NCBI RefSeq assembly: GCF_002127325.2
Contig: NC_035433.2
Location: 147,882,435-147,946,434 of the forward strand
Origin: Helianthus annuus
Taxonomy: Eukaryota > Streptophyta > Magnoliopsida > Asterales > Asteraceae
Direction: 5' to 3'
DNA: 64,000 bases
Shown here: piece after piece, positions 33,797 to 45,845 of the stretch
Numbering within the stretch: position 1 is the stretch's first letter
How the letters are laid out: every line of letters starts with the position of its first letter
The notes under the pieces: generated by a model
The model's database searches: none
The model's input: the letters and a program-made list of their open reading frames with translations, nothing else
What the model was told of the DNA's origin: nothing
Position numbers and translations under genes: made by a program

Positions 33797-36700
33797 TTAC
33801 TCTGTCTGCATCATGAGTAAGGAAAAACAAATAGTTTAGAAACCTCTTTTGTATACGCCGGAACTAGTAAAATGCCATATCCGTCCCCGATGTTTGGTCA
33901 GTTTTGCGTTTTTTGTCCAAAGGTTTGAGATCTTGCCATTTTCATCCGGCTCGTTAACTCCATCCATTTTTCTCTGTTACGTCAGAGGTAAGTCCGTCTT
34001 TTTTGCTAACTTAAAGGGCAATTCGGTCTTTTTCACTTCATGTAAAAAGACCGAATACCCCTGAAAAAAGACCGAATTACCTTTTAAGTCAACAAATAAG
34101 ACGGAAATATCCCTGACTTATCATATAAAAATGGATGGAGTTAACGGGCCGGATGAAAATCGCAAGATTTTAAACCTTTTGGATCCAGATGCGGAGAAAC
34201 AAACCTTTGGACAAAAGTTGCAAAACTGGCCAAACCTCGGGGACGAAAAAAGGCACTTTACTCTATCTTAACCTTCAAGGGTAGTACGCCTTGATTTAAG
34301 AAGTACCTTTTGCCGTTTTGAGGACGGGGGAGATGAAGGACCATCTGGCTGCCGTGAAGATGCACCTCGGTCTCGGTTCTCTTCAACCTACATGTATATA
34401 AACGTTAAAAGAAAACAGTCACATTTAAAATTAAACAGTTAAAAAACAAAGACTAACATTTGAAGAAGGTTGGGTAGTTCTATTTTCCCCATCGGGTCCA
34501 CCATTGAGGTGCTGAGTCACAACAGGCATAATCTGGTGGAGCAAATTTGACAAAAAGGTTCCTTCATCACTGACAGCTGGCGTTTCTTGAGAATTGACGG
34601 GCGTGTGAGCCGTTTCAACACTCGTTCCCTGTAAGATGAAGTCTTCGACACCAGGAACAGGAAATAAATTTCTCAGCAGTTGGTCGAGTCCACTCGGAAC
34701 TTCTGTAGAAAAAGTTTGACCACTGTGAGTTGTACCTGTATCCAATTGAAAGACTTCATGTTTAACTTTGAGCTGTCATGTGAGATCTTTAAATTATGAA
34801 AGTTAATTACTGTTTTCGTCCCTGTGGTTTGTCAAAAATCACTATTTCAGTCCATTAGTTTAAAAATTGTGATTTCAGTCCCTGTGGTTTCACTTTCATA
34901 ACCATTTCAGTCCCTGTGTTTTCACTTCCGTAACCATTTCAATCCATTTATTCTGTTAGTACAGGGACTGAAATGGTTACGAGGTGGACTGAAATTGTTA
35001 CGAAAGTGAAACCACAGGGACTGAAATCGCAATTTTTAAACTAATGGACTGAAATAGTGATTTTTGACAAACCACAGGGACGAAAACAGTAATTAACTCT
35101 ATTATGAATTAAAAACTATTCTTGTACTGTTATAACAAAAAGTAAATCAAATTTATACCGTACAATTATAATGTAATGTACTAAAAAGACATACAACGTG
35201 AATAGAAACCACAAAAAGATTAAAAAAAAAAAAAACCATGTGTGTTTTACAAAAGTCAAAAGACCCGCTTGCGGTATGCGCATATAATGAGGTGGTTGCT
35301 ATAACCGGTACTAAACTATAAGTCGGTTCCTATTTTACGCCCACCTTAAAGTTGATTGCTAAAGTTGGGTAAAGCCGAAAAAGTGTATAATTCGTTTCAA
35401 TTTTGTGCAATTTGCTATGATAAAAATCGTTTGTGTTTTACCAGGAACTTCAGGTGGTTGAACCGGAGCTGTAGAATTAGGGACCACACGCGGTCTGTTT
35501 TCACCGTTATGAGCATGGCTTCCATTTGATACCTGGCCATTAACACCATTTCTTGCTACCATTGGATACAGCACACTCATAGAACCAATAGACGCTTCAG
35601 AAGGTGCAAGTCCAGGTGGCAGTGTTGAAATCCTAATCGGAACCACACGAACATCAGAACCAGAACCACCCGTGGGTTGAGACAGATTTCTAGCGGCAGC
35701 TTGATTATTCGAAACTCCGGTATCAGATGCCGCTGACCGCTCACCGCCGCTTGCTTCTCTTTGATTAGCAGCTGGCGCCAACACTGAACCTGTATACAAA
35801 AGAGTAAACTTTCGTTTTGCTCCCTGTGGTTTGGTCATTTTAACGGTTTTGCCCCAAACCTTTAAAAATAGCCATTTTCCTCCAATAGTTTGCTATGGTT
35901 TTTCCATTTTGCTCCCTACGACAATTTGGATGGAGTTAGACGCGGGGAGTAAAATGGAAAAAACATAGCAAACTATTGGAGGAAAATGGCTATTTTTAAA
36001 GGTTTGAGGCAAAACCGTTAAAGTGACAAAACCACAGGGAGCAAAACGGAAGTTTACTCAAATAAATATGAAAAAAATCAGTAATTTATATTTATACTGT
36101 CGTTTAAAAACAAAATCAGAATAGTTATTTATTACCGGTACGTATTCGGATATCGATATTCCTTGGGCGTAAACCAGTGCCGGGACCTGTAGGTGTAGTT
36201 CCGAAACTTGTTCCAGGTTGAAAAGGTAGAGGCTGCACCATGGTTTAACAAGGCATACTATACTAATAAAGAGCAATTAAACAAAACTAAAGTATAGTAT
36301 TAAACTAGAGTAAAATGCCATTTTTGTCCCAGACGTTTGGCCCATAGTTGTCAATAGTGATCGCTAGCGAATAGCGTAGCGTATAGGTCTAGTCTCGCTA
36401 TAGCCTTTGTAGCGATAGATAGCGATGGTAGCTATAAAATAACTATTTTATATTGCTATAAAAAACATGTATAATAGCGTATATACTAGGATATTTTGAT
36501 ATAAGTAAATGCCATTTTAGTCCTTGTGGTTTGGGCCATTTTGCCAGTTTAGTCCAAAGGTTTGAAACGTTGCCATTTTAGTCCAAATAGTTTCAAGCGT
36601 TGCCATTTTAGTCCACTGGGTTAACTCCGTCCATTTTTTCTGTAAGCTAGAAGTGTAATCCGATCATTTTATATGGTCGAATTGCCCTTCTAGTTAACAA

Positions 36701-39700
36701 AATTACATATAAAATGACCGAAATGCCTTTCTAGTTAATAGAATAAAGGGATGGCAACGTTTGAAACTATTTGGACTAAAATGGCAACGTTTCAAACCTT
36801 TGGACTAAACTGGCAAAATGGCCCAAACCACATGGACTAAAATGGCATTTAACTCTTGATATAATATATGTATAAATTTATTTCTAGTGTATCGCTATTT
36901 ATAAAATAGTTGTCCGCTATTTATTGTTATTCGCTATGTAGCATATAGGTGTTAAAGGCGTTAGGCGCACTCAAGGCGCATAAACCTTGTCTGGGGCCTA
37001 GGCGCAAGGCGCAAAAAAAGCAAGGGCCTAAGAAAAAAAAAGCGTACAGCAAAAGAAAATTAGAGTACACTTCCGTTTTGCTCCCTGTGGTTTGGTCGTT
37101 TTAATGATTTTGCCCCAATCATTTAAAAACGGACATTTTCCTCCCTGATCTATGAAGCTAATCACCATTTCACTCCCCACCCCAAACGGCATCCATCTCC
37201 ACCGTTAAATCCTGGTCACATGCCCCTCACATGAGGGGCACTTCAGTCTTTTCCCATCCTCTCTATTGTTATTTAGTATTTATATATATAAAACTATTTT
37301 ATGTATTAGAAAATTAATACTACTATTCAAATAAAATAAATAAAAAGCTATTATATATAGCAATTAATATCATCTATTTAGTACCAAAAGTTCTAATTAT
37401 AGGTGTGTGTGTTAGTGTAGAAAAGTAGTTTTAGTTAGACATAAGTAGAAAACCTAGCTGGAATCTTGCCGTAATCTAGAGAATTTGGCCGGAAACTCTC
37501 CGAAATCTAAAAATCTTGCTAGAATTTGCGCCTCAACCATTACCTAGAGAATTAATGTGCAACTGCCTTGACTTAAGGTGCAATTGCCTCGCCTTGCATG
37601 AAAAATGGGCCTAGGCGCAAAAGGCGATGGCTTTTAACAACTACGGTTCTCGCTATTCGCCATTAACAACTATGATTTGCCACTTTTGCGACTTTCATTC
37701 AATGGTTTTGTTCGCATCTGGATCCAAAAGGTTTGAAATCTGGCGATTTTCATCCACCTCGTAAACTCCATCAATTTTTCACCGTTAAATTATTTAACGG
37801 GCATTTCCATCTTTTTAGACATTTTTTATTAAAATAAAAAACAATATAAGAAATAAAGATCCACCTATGTTGACTTTCTCCCAACCCAAACCCTTCAATC
37901 ATCACAAAAAACGTCTAAAAAAACAAAAATACCCCTGGCTTAACGTTAAAATAGGATGGAGTTTACCTTTTGGATCCAGATGCGGAAAAACAAACCTTTG
38001 GACGAAATTCGCAAAAGGAGCCAAACCTCAGGGACGAAAATGGCATTTTACTCATTAAACTATTTTGTATATAATGAATAAAGGGTCAAGTGCACTAAAG
38101 TCGACTATCAAGTTTTTGACAGTTTGAAAACAATGTAACGCAAATCGATATGTTCAATGTACACGGTTCAGAATATGCATATCTAAGTCAATTAAATTAC
38201 CTGAACCATGATAGGATTTGGGCCAGATGTGGATATAAAAACAGCAGGCCCAGCATTAACCACAGCCTCAGTCTGAAAAAAAAAACGTTACTTTACATGT
38301 CAAATATAACAATTAACAAAAACTCAGGAAAGTGAATTTAAAAAACTTTATAACGCACCGGTGACTGTCCCAATCGAAGTGTCATGGTTGTGCGTCCAAG
38401 CTCCAGTAAAAACGCACCCAAATTTTGCAAAAGTGCACCTGATCTCAAAGCATTCGACTGCATCCTTAACCGTGCTACAGGATCGGTTACGTTTGTTTGG
38501 TCCCCTAATTGCCTGGTCAATTGCTGCAAAAAAAATAAAATTAAGGCCACATATAGAGACATGAAAAATATAAGTGTTTAGTACATACCGTTAAGCATTC
38601 TCCGGCTTGTTCAACAAGTAACTGTCTTGTAGACTGAGTCACTTCACTAAGGGCGGCCGGCGTCGGCAATCCGCTCTGACCAGCGGCTGAATGTGGTGCA
38701 GCAGATGATTCTTCTCCCCCAATGTTCATCTGGATTCTAACTGCCAACCACCAAATATCAAAATGCACATTGTAAGTAACCATAGTCACCTAATTCGCAG
38801 TTTGGGTTCGCGTTTCGCTAGATGGGACGAATTCGGTACGGAGGGGGATAGGTTCATTTTGGTGAGATCTGGTATGGTGTAGAAAATTTAAGAAATATAA
38901 AAGTAGCTATTTATAATATATATATATAGGATAAGGATCCGTTAGGAACCACCCTTTATTGCGAGAACCAGTGTGTACACAACCAAAAATACCTAAAAAA
39001 TTAAAAACACATTTTTTATTAAAATTTGCTAAATTTCGTCACTAAAAATTTTAGTGACAAAATTTAGCGAATTTTAATTAAAAAAATGAGTAAAATACAA
39101 TATTGCTTAACGTACGAGCGTACGTTGTGAAATTACGCACGTTGTAAAATGCAAAACCATAATCATGCATGTTATACTTGTGTAATAAAGCATGTTATAA
39201 TTATGTAACGAAGCATGTTATGGTTTTCAACATGCGTGATTATGTCTTTTCAACATGCGTGATTATGGTTTTTCAACATGCGTGATTATGGTTTTTGAGT
39301 TTTACAACGTGCGTAATTTCACAGTGTACGCTCGTACGTTAAGGAATATTGTACGTTAACCGGCCTCTATATACATATTGTTTTTGTATAAAATTATAAG
39401 TTTGACCAAATGTAAACTAGTAAAGATAGAGGGGGTTAAATGTTTAAATACACAAACCAATTTTACACTTTTTATGTAAAAAACTACAAGTTTTAGGGAT
39501 TATATGTAAACTAGTGAAAGATAGAGGGGTTAAATGTTGAAACACCTAAACTTATTTAAATTTAAAAGCCTAAAACACAAAGTTACGCAGCCGCTATCTT
39601 CTTCTTCATTGTGCCCGGCAGAAAGCAGCACCGGCGTCAAATTGCTTAATTAGAACGCTGAATTGAAACCTAAATTCGCGAATTGGTAACGAATTGATTC

Positions 39701-42700
39701 GTATACGTATTAAGTATGGTACGAAACATACCAATTCAAAATACACAGGTTCTCCGGCTATGTAAGTAACTAAAATAAGTAATTAAAGGTGTCAAAATTG
39801 TTCAAGAATAAGAATTTCTGACCATTTTCGTTAAACTCTTGCCTCAAACGCCTTAGATATTGGGATAAGGTGGTCAGAGAATCAGGAATAACCTGTCAAG
39901 GAAATCATTTAAATTCTTGATCAGGAAAAAGTAATCAATATGTCTAAACAACTAAAAACTTGAAATCTTTGACATCGCGTGTTCAGGTCGTGTTCGGGTT
40001 CATATGTATGACACAATTTTCAGGTTAGGTCGTGTTCGGGTTCGTCTAAACGGGTCAACCCGCGAAAACGACCTGTTTAGCACCCCTAAGAATAAGTAAT
40101 AATGAACTTACAGGAAGCTGAAGAGATTCCAAAGAATCATCAGTCGGAAGCGAGAAAGAAGCATTTTGAAGATTAGGTTGACTTCTGGCGGAAACATCGT
40201 CAGGTTGTTGACCAGGGATTCTCATTTGGTTCAGACCAGGTATTCGTAAAAGACCTTCAGGGATGTAATGATTATGATGATGATGACGACGAATTACACG
40301 TTCAGTCCTTCCAGAGGTGTGTTGCTGATGAAGAAAAACACGACGTAAAACCTTGTTTCAAACCAACGGAAACAAAACTGGAAATTATTAACGAATGAAA
40401 TAGACCAATGGCCAACTTACTTGCGAATCTTCTGCTTCACGCCGTGTAGAGATGGGTTGCTGATGAAGAAAAACAACACGTAAAACGTTGTTTCAGATAA
40501 AAAGTGTATATAAAGAGCATAATGTTACAATTAGGTACCCTCTAGTTCAGTAAATAAAAAACACATAATTTAACTTAGTCTAACAGTTTTAAACTAACAG
40601 AAAAAAAATGAATTGAAAACTATTAATGAATGAAATAGACCAGTGGCCAACTTACTTGCAAATCTACTGCTTCAACATTGCTTCCAGCATTTGCTTGTCC
40701 GGAAGAACCAAGAACAACAGAAAACATCTACCAAAATAAAAACACCTGAAACTAATTAATTTAATTGCAACGGGTTTTAAAACATTAATAATATAGAAAT
40801 TTTATAATCTTACCCGACTAAAATCAGGAAGATTTCCGTCACCTTGTTCGGATATATTGAATGTTCCGACCATTACACTGGGCCCATGCTGGCTGCCCAT
40901 CGGATGCCACATATTTGATGCTGGATCACTTTCTGCAAACGCATAATATATCAGGCTCAAAAAAGATTCTAAAAGAAGGGCTGCAAACGAACCGAACAAA
41001 CACGAGCAAGGCCTTGTTCGTGTTCGTTCGTTAAGGAAAGTATGTGTTCATGAGCACTTACCAAATGACATTTTCCGTTTGTGTTCGTTTGTTAAGAAAA
41101 TGAATGTGTTCGTGTTCATTTGTGTCCGTTCGTTAAGTTTAGGTACCGAACGTTCATAAACACAAATGAACACAACACAAAAGAACATGTATTAAATTTT
41201 GAATAAAATCTGTATCTTTCATGGCAAATATTACATACCCACCCACAGTATATTAACCTAATATTTATTAAACACTTCAAATAAAATACAATGCACTAAT
41301 AATGTTTATTAAATATTTTATTAGTGAGAATTTTGAAGTATTTAAATATAATGTATTAAAAATTAAAACCCCAATTAACTATCGAACATAAACAAACACG
41401 TTATCGAACGTTCACGAACAAAAACTAACGAACGCGACCTATGTTCATGTTCATTCATTAACTAAACAAACGAAATTTCTTGTTCGTGTTCATTCATTTA
41501 TTTAATAAATAAACAAACACGAACGAACTTCCCGCCGAACGATTCATGAACTGTTCGTTGAACGTTCAGTTCATTTGCAGCCCTACTGTATGAGTGCGCA
41601 GAAAAATACAATAAAAGAAGCCTATTTTACGAATAAACTATGGCAACAACCTAGTTAACAAAACAACTTAGGTTTACATTGTCCTTCTATCATATATACA
41701 TATTTGTCATTTTTAAAGATTACTTAACAAGAAAAAAGAAGAGTGTTATTTTTTAGAAATGTTGCAGCTCATCAAACCTGTGAGATCTGGAAAGCTTGCT
41801 AGTGATGGATTAATCGACTGTCGAGCAACCAAGTGCAGTGTGTGTCCATCTTCAACATCTACAGTTCATACTCGTTAAGGAGCTTCAGTATGACGATTTA
41901 ATAATAATTATTATTTTTATGATGAAACCATAAGGATACGGTATGCTGAAAGAAGCTGGTCATCCTTTAGAACTTTGCCACGACATATTAACCGTTGCTG
42001 GTCAGATAATACACCGGTAACAGTAGCAATTTGTTCCTTTAGTGCAGGAACAGGTACCTGTAAAGATATACAGATTTGAAGAAACTCATACAAGAAAAAA
42101 AGAACCCACAGAAAGTTAGAATTATAACTACAAATTAATATTAGAGTAGAATGCCAATTCCGTCCCTGAGGTTTGGCCAGTTTTGCGACTTTCGTTTAAA
42201 GGTTTGTTTTTTCTGCATCTGGATACAAAAGGTTTGAGATCTTGCCATTTTCACCCGGCTCGTTAACTCCGTCCATTTTCCTCCGTTAATTCAGGGGTAT
42301 TTCCGTCTTTTTTGTTAACTTAAGAGACAATTCGGTCTTTTTCACTTGTGTAAAAAGACCGAATACCCCTGAAAAAGACCAAATTGTCATTTAAGTTAAC
42401 AAAAAAAAACGTCAATACCCCTGACTTAACGGATAAAAATAGACGGAGTTAACGAGCCGGATGAAAGTCGCAAAACTGACCAAACCTCAAGGATGAAAAT
42501 GGCATTTTACTCTTAATATTAAAATGGACATTTGGACTTCTACTACGAATGAGCCCAATAACCATTTTTTGGTTTCTTAGGGAAAACATTACACGAATGA
42601 TTCATGAATGGACAAAATGGTTTTCTACTAATATGTATATATAGTTATATGCTAAAGTTTTGATTGCAGAAAGAATTACAGATGGGAAAATAAAATAATG

Positions 42701-42862
42701 AAATATGAAGGAAAGAAAAACAGTGTTTACACATTTATCTACGCGCATAGTGTATGTTTGAGAATCCAAAGTCTTTATCTTTATCTCAACGGTGGTTCCC
42801 GAATTGTTACCGTCACTGCTCCCAGCATCCATAACACCCTTGCCACCATGATTACTTGCCAT
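33797..42862 (-). CDS. BAG6/scythe-like protein with N-terminal ubiquitin-like domain
   Basis: Sixteen exons on the complement: 42731-42862, 41940-42057, 41778-41858, 40814-40932, 40656-40727, 40421-40459, 40112-40324, 39823-39892, 38589-38740, 38359-38523, 38201-38272, 36136-36232, 35442-35789, 34458-34735, 34307-34387, 33797-33805. The total is 2046 nt, 681 residues, ending K-T-E-stop. Residues about 25-97 form a ubiquitin-like fold (VEIKIKTLDSQTYTM, LICRGKVLKDDQLLSAY, HTLHLVARQ), followed by a proline, glutamine and serine-rich chain and a basic KRQK end. Animal BAG6 is a chaperone that sorts tail-anchored and misfolded proteins to insertion or degradation; plant homologues are inferred to do similar quality control. 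The ATG at 42862 follows a 5' leader intron. The terminal exon has only nine coding bases (acceptor gatgcag, then ACAGAGTAA). All phases agree and there are no breaks. Confidence 0.87.
33867..34263. mobile_element. MULE-type MITE, gagtaaaatgcc family
   Basis: Left end gtaaaatgccatatccgtc and right end aggcactttactc are inverted, with the family's conserved inner text (ttcatccggctcgttaac). No target duplication is visible. It lies in the last intron of the BAG6-like gene. Confidence 0.8.
34801..35098. mobile_element. Short MITE, agttaattactg family
   Basis: Ends agttaattactgttttcg and cgaaaacagtaattaact, perfectly inverted, enclosing long arms with gggactgaaatggttac. The flanks share attatgaa, a probable duplication. 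Intron of the BAG6-like gene. Confidence 0.8.
35802..36059. mobile_element. Short MITE, gagtaaactttcg family
   Basis: Ends gagtaaactttcgttttgc and gcaaaacggaagtttactc are inverted with arms running almost to the centre near 35930. It lies between two coding exons of the BAG6-like gene. No duplication seen. Confidence 0.78.
36505..36855. mobile_element. MULE-type MITE nested in 36343-37672
   Basis: Ends gtaaatgccattttagtcc and tggcatttaactc are flanked by a perfect 9-bp duplication ttgatataa (36496-36504 and 36856-36864). This is the third nesting level at this site. Confidence 0.85.
36950..37665. repeat. Further nested repeat (ggcgca-rich) with a MITE fragment
   Basis: Words ggcgttaggcgcactcaagg on the left and gcctaggcgcaaaaggcg on the right suggest another inverted element. 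Inside it, 37063-37260 carries one arm resembling 35802-36059 (cacttccgttttgctccctg) without a visible partner arm. Boundaries are approximate. Confidence 0.5.
38932..39365. repeat. Foldback repeat with palindromic core
   Basis: Bases 39012-39086 form a near-perfect palindrome centred at 39047 (cactaaaa and ttttagtg at the centre). A second inverted pair, ttaacgtacgagcgtacg near 39107 and gtacgctcgtacgttaa near 39328, surrounds repeated aacatgcgtgattatg words. It lies in the intron upstream of exon 38589-38740 of the BAG6-like gene. Confidence 0.65.
39960..40090. repeat. Fragment of a cgggtt-rich repeat
   Basis: Phrases such as aggtcgtgttcgggttc occur twice and the fragment ends with cctgtttagcaccccta. 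It looks like one end of a dispersed element and lies just downstream of exon 40112-40324 in gene orientation. Confidence 0.45.
40977..41585. mobile_element. MITE, gaacgaac family
   Basis: Starts agggctgcaaacgaaccg and ends cagttcatttgcagccct, inverted. It is a relative of 2546-3011 and 13087-13686; the flanks do not show a clean duplication. It lies in an intron of the BAG6-like gene. Confidence 0.8.
42144..42512. mobile_element. MULE-type MITE, gagtaaaatgcc family
   Basis: Starts gagtagaatgccaattccg and ends tggcattttactc, flanked by a perfect 9-bp duplication ttaatatta (42135-42143 and 42513-42521). Intron 1 of the BAG6-like coding region. Confidence 0.88.
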
Positions 42863-43481
42863 GGTGTGAATTCCCTGCTTAAAGCCTGTAATAAATTGAC
42901 GGCTATTTATATAAATCACTGAGAATAATTATAATATGTGCAAAAAAACAAAAGTAAAGCATGTCATGCTTAAAAAAACTTCTTTCAACTTCTTTTGAAT
43001 TCTTTAGTTCTCTTCCCTATGATTCTTAAATCTTTTTTCTCGACTATATGTCTCATGACTGTTAATTAGAAAATGTACTATCGTATGGCAACTATAATTC
43101 AGTATACGATGTCAAATTCATTGACTGGTGTCATTAGTCCACTCCTGATTATCTATTATCATAACTATTATATACCCAAATGTATGGCACTAATAATCAG
43201 GCATAGAATGTTCAATTCACCAAGAGTTGGCATCATCACATTGCTACGCTCCATAGATCATCGTGCATAATGGAGCCTTTTCTTCCCGTATATAATCCAG
43301 TTCATATAATTTGACATAAAATTTCCACCTAATCTACTAGAAAAATATTTGTACAATTCATCAACACTCGAGTATCATCATCTCAAGTGCATTTTCATGC
43401 CAAGTTCCAACGAGATTCCGGCCAAAAATGGTTTGAACAAGAGTCTAAAACAATTATACCAACCCTAAACAAACCTAGAAT

Positions 43482-43898
43482 CTATGTAGTTAATATCCCG
43501 ATATATCAATGATATATCGGTTATCGGTCCCCTGCCGAGATAGCGGTACAATATATTGGTCAGAATATCGGTACCGATTATATCAGCGATATTTGACCGA
43601 TATTTGATCGATAAATCACCGATTTTCCCGATATCAGTACCATTCTTCTTATTTCTACCGTTCATTTTTCTTCTTATTGCTCCTATTAGTGTTTTAAGTC
43701 TTAATTGTTAGTTGTTACTGTTAAATGTTAGTGTTTTAAGTCTTAGTCAATTCTTACTTGTTACAATTGTTAGTGTTAAATTGCTATATATATAAATTTA
43801 ACATGATATTAAAATTACCGATATCCCACTGCGATAACCGATATCTCAAATGTCGGTCCTTGACCGATATCCGAGATTTTACCGCATTAACTACTTAG
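43482..43898. mobile_element. hAT-type MITE, cgatat family
   Basis: Ends ctatgtagttaatatcccg and cgcattaactacttag are flanked by a perfect 8-bp duplication cctagaat (43474-43481 and 43899-43906). Same family as 16432-16918. It lies in the presumed 5' leader intron of the BAG6-like gene. Confidence 0.88.
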
Positions 43899-44561
43899 CC
43901 TAGAATCAACCTAAGCTAGCCCTAAGGAAGCATAAAACATGTCTAAACCCCTAAAAATTGTATTTTTGTATTATACGCCTCGCCTAAAAAAGCCCTCGCT
44001 TGTTAAGCACCTTGCACCGAGGCCAAGGCTCCCTCTTTGCACCTTCGACATCTATGGTATCATACTATCATACAAATTCATCAGCAACCAACCAGGCAAG
44101 AAATACAATCTTCAAGCCAAACAATTCGACTAACAGATGCTCAATGTGTGTGTGTGTGTGTGTATATATATAATACCACCAATAATCCATTACTTAACAT
44201 TTAGTTAATCAAGCATCAAAAATCCATCACACAACACATCAACAGTTCAACACCACTCAAACAACCTAACAACTCAATCAATTAAAACACTTGATATCAA
44301 ATTTCAAAACCTAATCACACAATACAAAAACACAAAATTCCGAAACAAACACACAGCTTCACACGATGAAATTCACGAACTAAAGAACGAAATCAAACGA
44401 ACTAAACACTCAAACTCGTGGTCCATGCAATCAATAAGGTCTAAAAAGGACATCCGATTCTAAAACCCTAGAAATGTTAGGCGAAACATAAGATGAGTTG
44501 ATAATCAGAGAATACGACGATCGATTGATGGATCGATGATGAAGGATTGTGTCGAGAATAC

Positions 44562-44650
44562 CTGATAATTTGCAGGGAGAAAGCAAAGCACCGCCCACCG
44601 TGACTGGTTGGTTGATTGTGGCGATCTGGGTTGGGTTGGGCAGTGTGTGT
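44562..44650 (-). promoter_or_regulatory. Probable 5' leader exon of the BAG6-like gene
   Basis: On the complement, a purine/pyrimidine-mixed leader ends in ttatcag with a gtattctcg donor at 44560-44561. An acceptor tacag before gctttaagcaggg near 42884 would join it to the ATG exon. The transcription start is not determined; the 3' limit given is the donor side, the other limit is approximate. Confidence 0.4.
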
Positions 44651-45431
44651 TTGTGTTGTGTGTGTATTTATATTGTACAAAATTTGAACAAAGGGTTGAA
44701 TTAAAACAAAAATTTGTAGTTTGTTTTTCCAAATTGAAATCATTAATATCTTATCGGAAATCATGGAAATATAATAATTATGTATTATTTTCTTCTTTTT
44801 TTATTATTATTTTTTATACGTTTATAACACGTTGTTATGAGTCGATGAGTCGTTGAAATGTATAGTTGGTAAGAGATGATGCTAAAGCTTGGTTCGTTTT
44901 GTTTTGTATGGAGGTTTATATTTGAAGCTTTGGCTTAATTGTTGAGAGATCTTTTAACCAGAGGCGTACCTATGTGTTAGTTATGGAGGTCGTCGCTGCG
45001 AATAATTAACTTTTAGTGTTATTTATTTGATAAAATTATGAATGACTCTCATGAAAATTTGACGCATGTTCCTATGAAATTTTGAAAACCAGTAAAGTAC
45101 CCCTTGACACAACTCTTAATAATTTGTAACTTTTAAATCTTAAAAATATACAGATAGTATAATCTAAAATATGATACAACTACTTAAAATGATTGAAACC
45201 TATTTTAAATATTTAACTTGTTTAAACCCATATGATTGAAACCTATTTTAAATATTTAACTTGTTTAAACCCATATTTCTAAACACTTAGCCCATTCTAA
45301 ATAAATAAACAATCATGCCCATTAAGAATCAAACCCATTTTAGCATCAATTCAAGTTCTTTTTTTTTTACTTTTTTTCTCCAAATTTTATTTTATTACTT
45401 TGTTAGTTGAGTATTTACTTGATGTCTAAAT

Positions 45432-45468
<37 letters not shown>

Positions 45469-45679
45469 TAATATTAATATTTAATATTTAATATTTATTT
45501 AATATTGATTTAAATTTAAACTTGTCATGAACAGTATTTTAGTTTATTTTCTCAATATTGTTTTTTACGTTTTCATTATTTTATTGTTTTATTACATTTA
45601 TTGATTTTAAACTTAGTTTTTTCTCATATAACTTTTAACATACGATCAAATTATCTGTTATCAAACAGAAAACCACAAA
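44651..45679. other. Promoter-side and AT-rich intergenic DNA
   Basis: No gene seen. It includes a direct tandem duplication of about 43 bp (atgattgaaacctattttaa and onward) at about 45190-45276, and a (TA)n microsatellite near 45437-45465. Confidence 0.5.
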
Positions 45680-45684
45680 AATAA

Positions 45685-45845
45685 ATGTGAGTCGTACCTA
45701 GGGTTGTTTGGTTTAATTCAGTACAGTTTGGTGGTGCTACAGTGTCAGTTAATCAAAAGTAAAAATGTGAGTCGTACCTGGGGTTGTTTGGTTTAATTCA
45801 GTACAGTTTGGTGGTGCTACACTGTCAGTTAATCAAAAGTAAAAA
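45685..45845. repeat. Direct tandem duplication of about 79 bp
   Basis: The segment aaatgtgagtcgtacctagg to gtcagttaatcaaaagtaaa is repeated immediately with only two or three differences (cctggg for cctagg, acactg for acagtg), so the duplication is recent. Confidence 0.88.

Larger units (their letters stand above)
36343..37672. mobile_element. MITE of the agcgat/atcgct type, nested in 36308-38053
   Basis: Ends atagttgtcaatagtgatcg and cgccattaacaactat are inverted, with cgctat/atagcg words in the arms. The host sequence around it reads gtttggcc on the left and atttgcca on the right, a plausible diverged 8-bp duplication. It is itself interrupted by at least two further elements. Confidence 0.65.
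36308..38053. mobile_element. MULE-type MITE, host of nested insertions
   Basis: The outer ends gagtaaaatgccatttttg and tggcattttactc are flanked by a perfect 9-bp duplication attaaacta (36299-36307 and 38054-38062). The element would be about 400 bp but is split after its first 35 bases by the element at 36343-37672. It fills most of the intron between exons 36136-36232 and 38201-38272. Confidence 0.85.
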
